Source: Hirudo medicinalis
Taxonomy: Eukaryota; Annelida; Clitellata; Hirudinida; Hirudinidae
NCBI GenBank assembly: GCA_011800805.1
Contig: MPNW01000209.1
Span: 20,392-84,391, forward strand
Length of the DNA: 64,000 nt
Reading direction: 5' to 3'
The position numbers and the translations under genes were made by a program. How positions within the stretch are numbered: the stretch's first letter is position 1; every line of letters starts with the position of its first letter. Positions 60,444 through 64,000 of this stretch are shown here, piece by piece. Below the pieces are notes generated by a model, which did no database searches, was not told the origin of the DNA, and saw only the letters and a program-made list of their open reading frames with translations.

Positions 60444-61975
60444 AGATGCGAATGAAGCGTAAGGCATAGTTTTTCTGCAAATCTTGAACGAACCTCCCGA
60501 AGAAGCCTTATTTGTCAGTTATTACAAGATTATTGGCTATTAAATGAACTGTTATCCATCAAATAAAGCATAAATAAAAAATTGATAATGATAATAGTAA
60601 AAGTAGCATCACTAATAAGGTGTTCACATAAGGTTGTCTTTAGGAAGATTAAAGTTGATGCGAGGAACTCTCTGACAAGCAATCAAAATAGTTAACATCA
60701 AACCTCTTAGACATTATAAAAAATTAAAGTAAATTATTAAAGTAAATTATCAGAAAAGTATAAGTAATTTTTTTAAACAATAATTTATAACAATTGTGGG
60801 AAATTATAGCAAGTTAAAATAATTATCTTTTTTAATTATTACCTATTATCAGTTGACTGGAATGATGGAGATGGCAAGTTGATTAATCAGACTAAACTTA
60901 GAGAAGATCAACCCTGTCATAAATTATTTTGCTTAGAGTGCTTATCTCATTATACATAATACAGCATTGCATTAATTCACAGCATTTTTATAAAATAAAA
61001 TTCTCTTCCACTGAAGTGAATTTCTCTGAAAACTCGGTTGCGTCCATGTGCTCGACAGTAGTTGAGAATATGAGTGACTGAAACATGATTGGGAGAGTAG
61101 GATTGGGAATAGAGTTATGTGCCAAAAGTGCTGCCTCAGAGTTGGCTTTTGCCCGTTGGCAGTTCAAATTTGTCATAAGTTGATTTGAAAGGTTGAATTC
61201 ATTTAAAATATCAGTTTGTCATTTGAGATCCATCAAATTCACTCCTACATAGCTCTAAATAATAAATAGCTAGAAGAAAGAGGATAACACAGATGTTGGT
61301 GGAAGTCACTGGATAATAATGAATTTATGCCAAATGCATTTAGCACTTGGAAACTTGTAAGACTTCTACTTTAGGGATCACAGGTGCATTCTCCTCTTCA
61401 TCGCTACTTAATTCATATAAGACAATTTCATATTTGATTTGAGACTTTTTCTTATTTTCTTTAGTTTTTATGAAGCTAGAAAGTGTGGATTGCTTAATCT
61501 GATACTTTTAGCAACGTCGCCTTTGTTCGGACCGTCAAAACTGCTTTTATCATTTCATTGTAGGGTAAAACTGCCGAATCTGCCGTAATTAATATACCAA
61601 ATCCAGGCGAGCCGGTTGAACTAAATCATTGTTAAAAGCCTATGAAATCTTCGCTAGCCGGTTGAACTTCTAACGCCCTGAACTGAAAGTTTAAGGAACC
61701 AAATTTGAAACAAAATACTTATAATTAACCACAAATCATTTGCCAATATTTTCATCTTTTCAGAATTTTGAAATTGTGATCCATTTTTTTAGTTATAAGT
61801 CAATCTCTAAGGACAACTCCATGCGCTGATTAGTAAGAACATGACACAAATTCAATATGTCTGATATTATTTTCTTTAAGGGTGTAAAACGTGTTAAATT
61901 TTTAATTGGTCACGTTTTAGAAATTATGCTGAAGTAAGCAGTAGGTAATTGTTCTTGTTCCGACATCTGCAAAAG
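60444..61975. other. Intergenic / upstream of the Ulp1-like gene
   Basis: The first 150 bases are the 3' flank of the HECT gene. From about 61000 to 61970 I see no exon, though the first exons of the next gene must lie here or be lost. Confidence 0.5.
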
Positions 61976-63274
61976 AACCTGCGAAGAACTTCAGGTGTCT
62001 TTTTTGACTTTGATGTCCAAGACATCAAAACAAATGTTAAAGTGAATTTGCAAGAAAAGATGTCCCTGGAAAACAGTGTGATCAATGACAGCGTAGCTAC
62101 AGTAAGAAATTCATCACTAATACGTAATAGAGAATAAATGAATAGTAAAATTTTAAAACTAGTTATCAGCAATATCTGAAGGCTCGGACATCGAAGACAT
62201 CTGGGAAAAGGGCAATGATATCACCGAAACAGTAAGATTTAATTAATATTTGTTAGGGAAATAATTGATTTACAAAAAAATTAACAAATTTCTGATGACA
62301 GCATAATCAGAAGGCTGCAGCGCAAATGATCGTATTTCAGAGTGGGGGCATACCAAAACAGCGAAGGACCAAAATATCGAAGCCCGTAAAACCTAAAAAT
62401 ATCTAATATAGGACATTGTGATTATCTATGAGGAAAACGAAGAAGTATATCTTAGAACCTTGTAATTGAACGCTTTAATTTCTCATTTATTATTCAAAAA
62501 CAATAATTCGCCCTTTCATCATCTACTTAGATCTGAATGGTTTTCCTCAACGGACATCAACAAGGCCCAGTCGCTACTGAAAATTAAATATCCGAAAATT
62601 GGATGGTAAACCATTTTATTAAAACAAATTTAATAATATGTTGACAATTCCAAAATTTTCAGCTTTTATGACTCCGATTTCATAAGCGGGGTGTCTGTGG
62701 AACCTCTACCTGCAGAATTCAATGCTGGACTGCCCACAACAAATTTCGCTCAGATTATGAACGTGGGTTCACACTGGGTGTCTGTCAAACCTGAGTTCCG
62801 GACCGGACGAAGTGTGTTTGTATGATAGTTTAAACTACGCTAGCAACGAACAAGCACAAAAAAATATAGCCTATATAGCCAGAAATTTCATTCAAGGTCC
62901 GGTGATCAGAGTCATACGAAAAGGAGTCCAGCAGCTACAAGGGTATGACGATTGCGGCCCTATGGCCATTGCATTCGCACATTCATTGTGCTCTGGCAAT
63001 GACCCTAGTAGTTGCAATTACCAGAAAAATCTCAGGGAAGCTGTAATCCGGTCATTTTCGGACGAAGATATCGACGTACTAATGACAACAGCAAAGGTAA
63101 CCTATCATTTGTTCGCAGTGGCTCAGAAAAAGGTCATTTACTTAATAATGCTAATGTTCAAAGGTGCGCGAAGACTATGGTGTCATAAACGTCGAGGTCT
63201 GGTGCGATTGTAAACTCAATTGGATCAAAACTCCTGGAGGAAGAAGGAAGATATGGCGCGACAATTGCCTCTGA
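61976..63274 (+). pseudogene. Ulp1-like (C48) cysteine protease gene with a one-base break
   Basis: Exons 61976-62101, 62170-62231, 62531-62605, 62663-63096 and 63164-63274 are in phase. The protease core has SEWFSSTDINKAQSLLKIKY, then GSHWVSV (catalytic His), VCLYDSLNY (Asp) and LQGYDDCGPMAIAFAHSLC (Gln and Cys). This is the order H-D-Q-C of the ubiquitin-like-protein protease fold found in many uncharacterised animal genes of this type. The last exon adds VWCDCKLNWIKTPGGRRKIW, a Cys-containing segment that in related proteins resembles the start of a PHD-like zinc finger. In exon 4 one extra base in the AAA at 62787-62789 shifts the frame between the His and the Asp; the exon is one base too long for its neighbours. 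No ATG could be placed at the 5' end. Either an assembly error or a recent pseudogene. Confidence 0.7.
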
Positions 63275-64000
63275 TGGTATCACCGATACTGCCAGAGGAT
63301 ACCGAATCATGTCATTCAATATTGAAGTGATTGGATATGCAGCCATTGCAGCAGCACCATTCCTTTACCTCCTGTAGAGTTCAATGACAAACAATGAAAA
63401 ATAAAATAATAAAAAACAAATGCCTTCAATTTAAACTCAAAAATAATATATGAATAAAATATTTCACATATATTATCTTTGTTTATTTATTTATTTTTTT
63501 TAATTTTTTTATTTTGTTTTTTTTTTCTCACCGCGCTGGCGCATTTTGTAGTCTGGTAGATTTAACTCTTTCACAATGATGTACAGGGAGGTTTTCAGTA
63601 ACAAGCTAATTTTTATACCATTTTAAAGAGATTATTTCAGTTAATTTCCATATGAAGATAGCCGAAACGAGCTATTTCAGTGCTCTAGTTACCACATATT
63701 TTGTCAGGTACTATTTTGTTTAATTACTCAGACAAATGCGCTTTTCGTGCAATAACACATCAAACGTTCAACCAATAGAAATTTGACAAACTCTACATGG
63801 CTATAGTTCTGTGGTCCAAACTTATTTTTCTTTGGTTTGTTTTGTTGGTTTCGAACTTTTGAGTTTGAATCGCGCTCAGATTGCATTGCTCAAATTGGAT
63901 TGATCAAATTGGACTGCTCAAATTGGATTGCTCAAATCATTTTTAATATTTAATATATAGATTTGAAAGTGATTATTGAGTTTAATCTCATTGTAGAATG
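63275..64000. other. 3' flank; 14-bp tandem repeat near the end
   Basis: No gene. The right end carries about three and a half copies of a 14-base unit (63889-63937). The window ends in AT-rich sequence. Confidence 0.6.
63889..63937. repeat. 14-bp tandem repeat
   Basis: Units CTCAAATTGGATTG, ATCAAATTGGACTG and CTCAAATTGGATTG are followed by a partial CTCAAAT. Units 1 and 3 are identical and unit 2 differs at two positions. The array is short and its origin unknown. Confidence 0.85.

Noticed and set aside
63275..63380. Further coding sequence after the Ulp1-like stop
   Set aside because: The frame closes at 63272-63274, and the following frames have no splice sites or conserved motifs.

Overview
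The window looks like nuclear DNA of an invertebrate animal. It is AT-rich, its genes carry many short GT-AG introns, and it is scattered with (ATT)n and (GAT)n microsatellites, decayed non-LTR retrotransposons and tRNA-like SINE remnants. Ciliary (CCDC113/CFAP263), meiotic (MEI4) and neuronal (NHLH-type bHLH) genes mark it as metazoan. The repeat style would fit a spiralian such as an annelid, but that is inference. Gene models were spliced by hand; I kept an exon when it had splice sites, a continuing reading phase and family resemblance. Protein families were recognised from memory, not by a search.

Layout. 1-5.9 kb is microsatellite-dense and holds no convincing gene. 5.94-6.77 kb is a lone retrotransposon gag-like reading frame. 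8.1-10.76 kb (-) is CCDC113/CFAP263. 11.4-13.5 kb (-) is ATG101, head to head with a four-exon orphan at 13.8-15.0 kb (+). 16.0-16.6 kb (-) is a UPF0449/C19orf25 homologue. 18.1-23.5 kb (+) is a large P-loop NTPase with TPR repeats that I cannot assign. 25.1-27.3 kb (+) is a 1-Cys peroxiredoxin (PRDX6). 27.8-28.9 kb (-) is an intronless TENT4/TRF4-type nucleotidyltransferase broken by one base. 29.3-33.5 kb (+) is AGBL5/CCP5. 33.9-35.95 kb (-) is MEI4. 38.0-41.7 kb (+) is a short Mondo-type bHLH-ZIP factor. 42.8-43.4 kb (-) is a decayed LINE. 46.3-50.1 kb (+) is a type I membrane collagen-like protein with a LINE in one intron. 54.2-54.85 kb (+) is an NHLH/HEN bHLH factor. 57.6-60.4 kb (+) is an intronless TRIP12-like HECT ligase. 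61.98-63.3 kb (+) is a Ulp1-like cysteine protease gene with a one-base break.

The genes do not form an operon or pathway; this is an ordinary animal gene neighbourhood with alternating strands. Several have cilium- or microtubule-related roles (CCDC113, AGBL5), but this is too few to claim clustering. The items most worth following are the unassigned NTPase-TPR protein with a myristoylation-type N-terminus, the membrane collagen, two intronless genes in an intron-rich setting, the apparent loss of key residues in PRDX6 and ATG101, and three single-base frame breaks that may be assembly errors.
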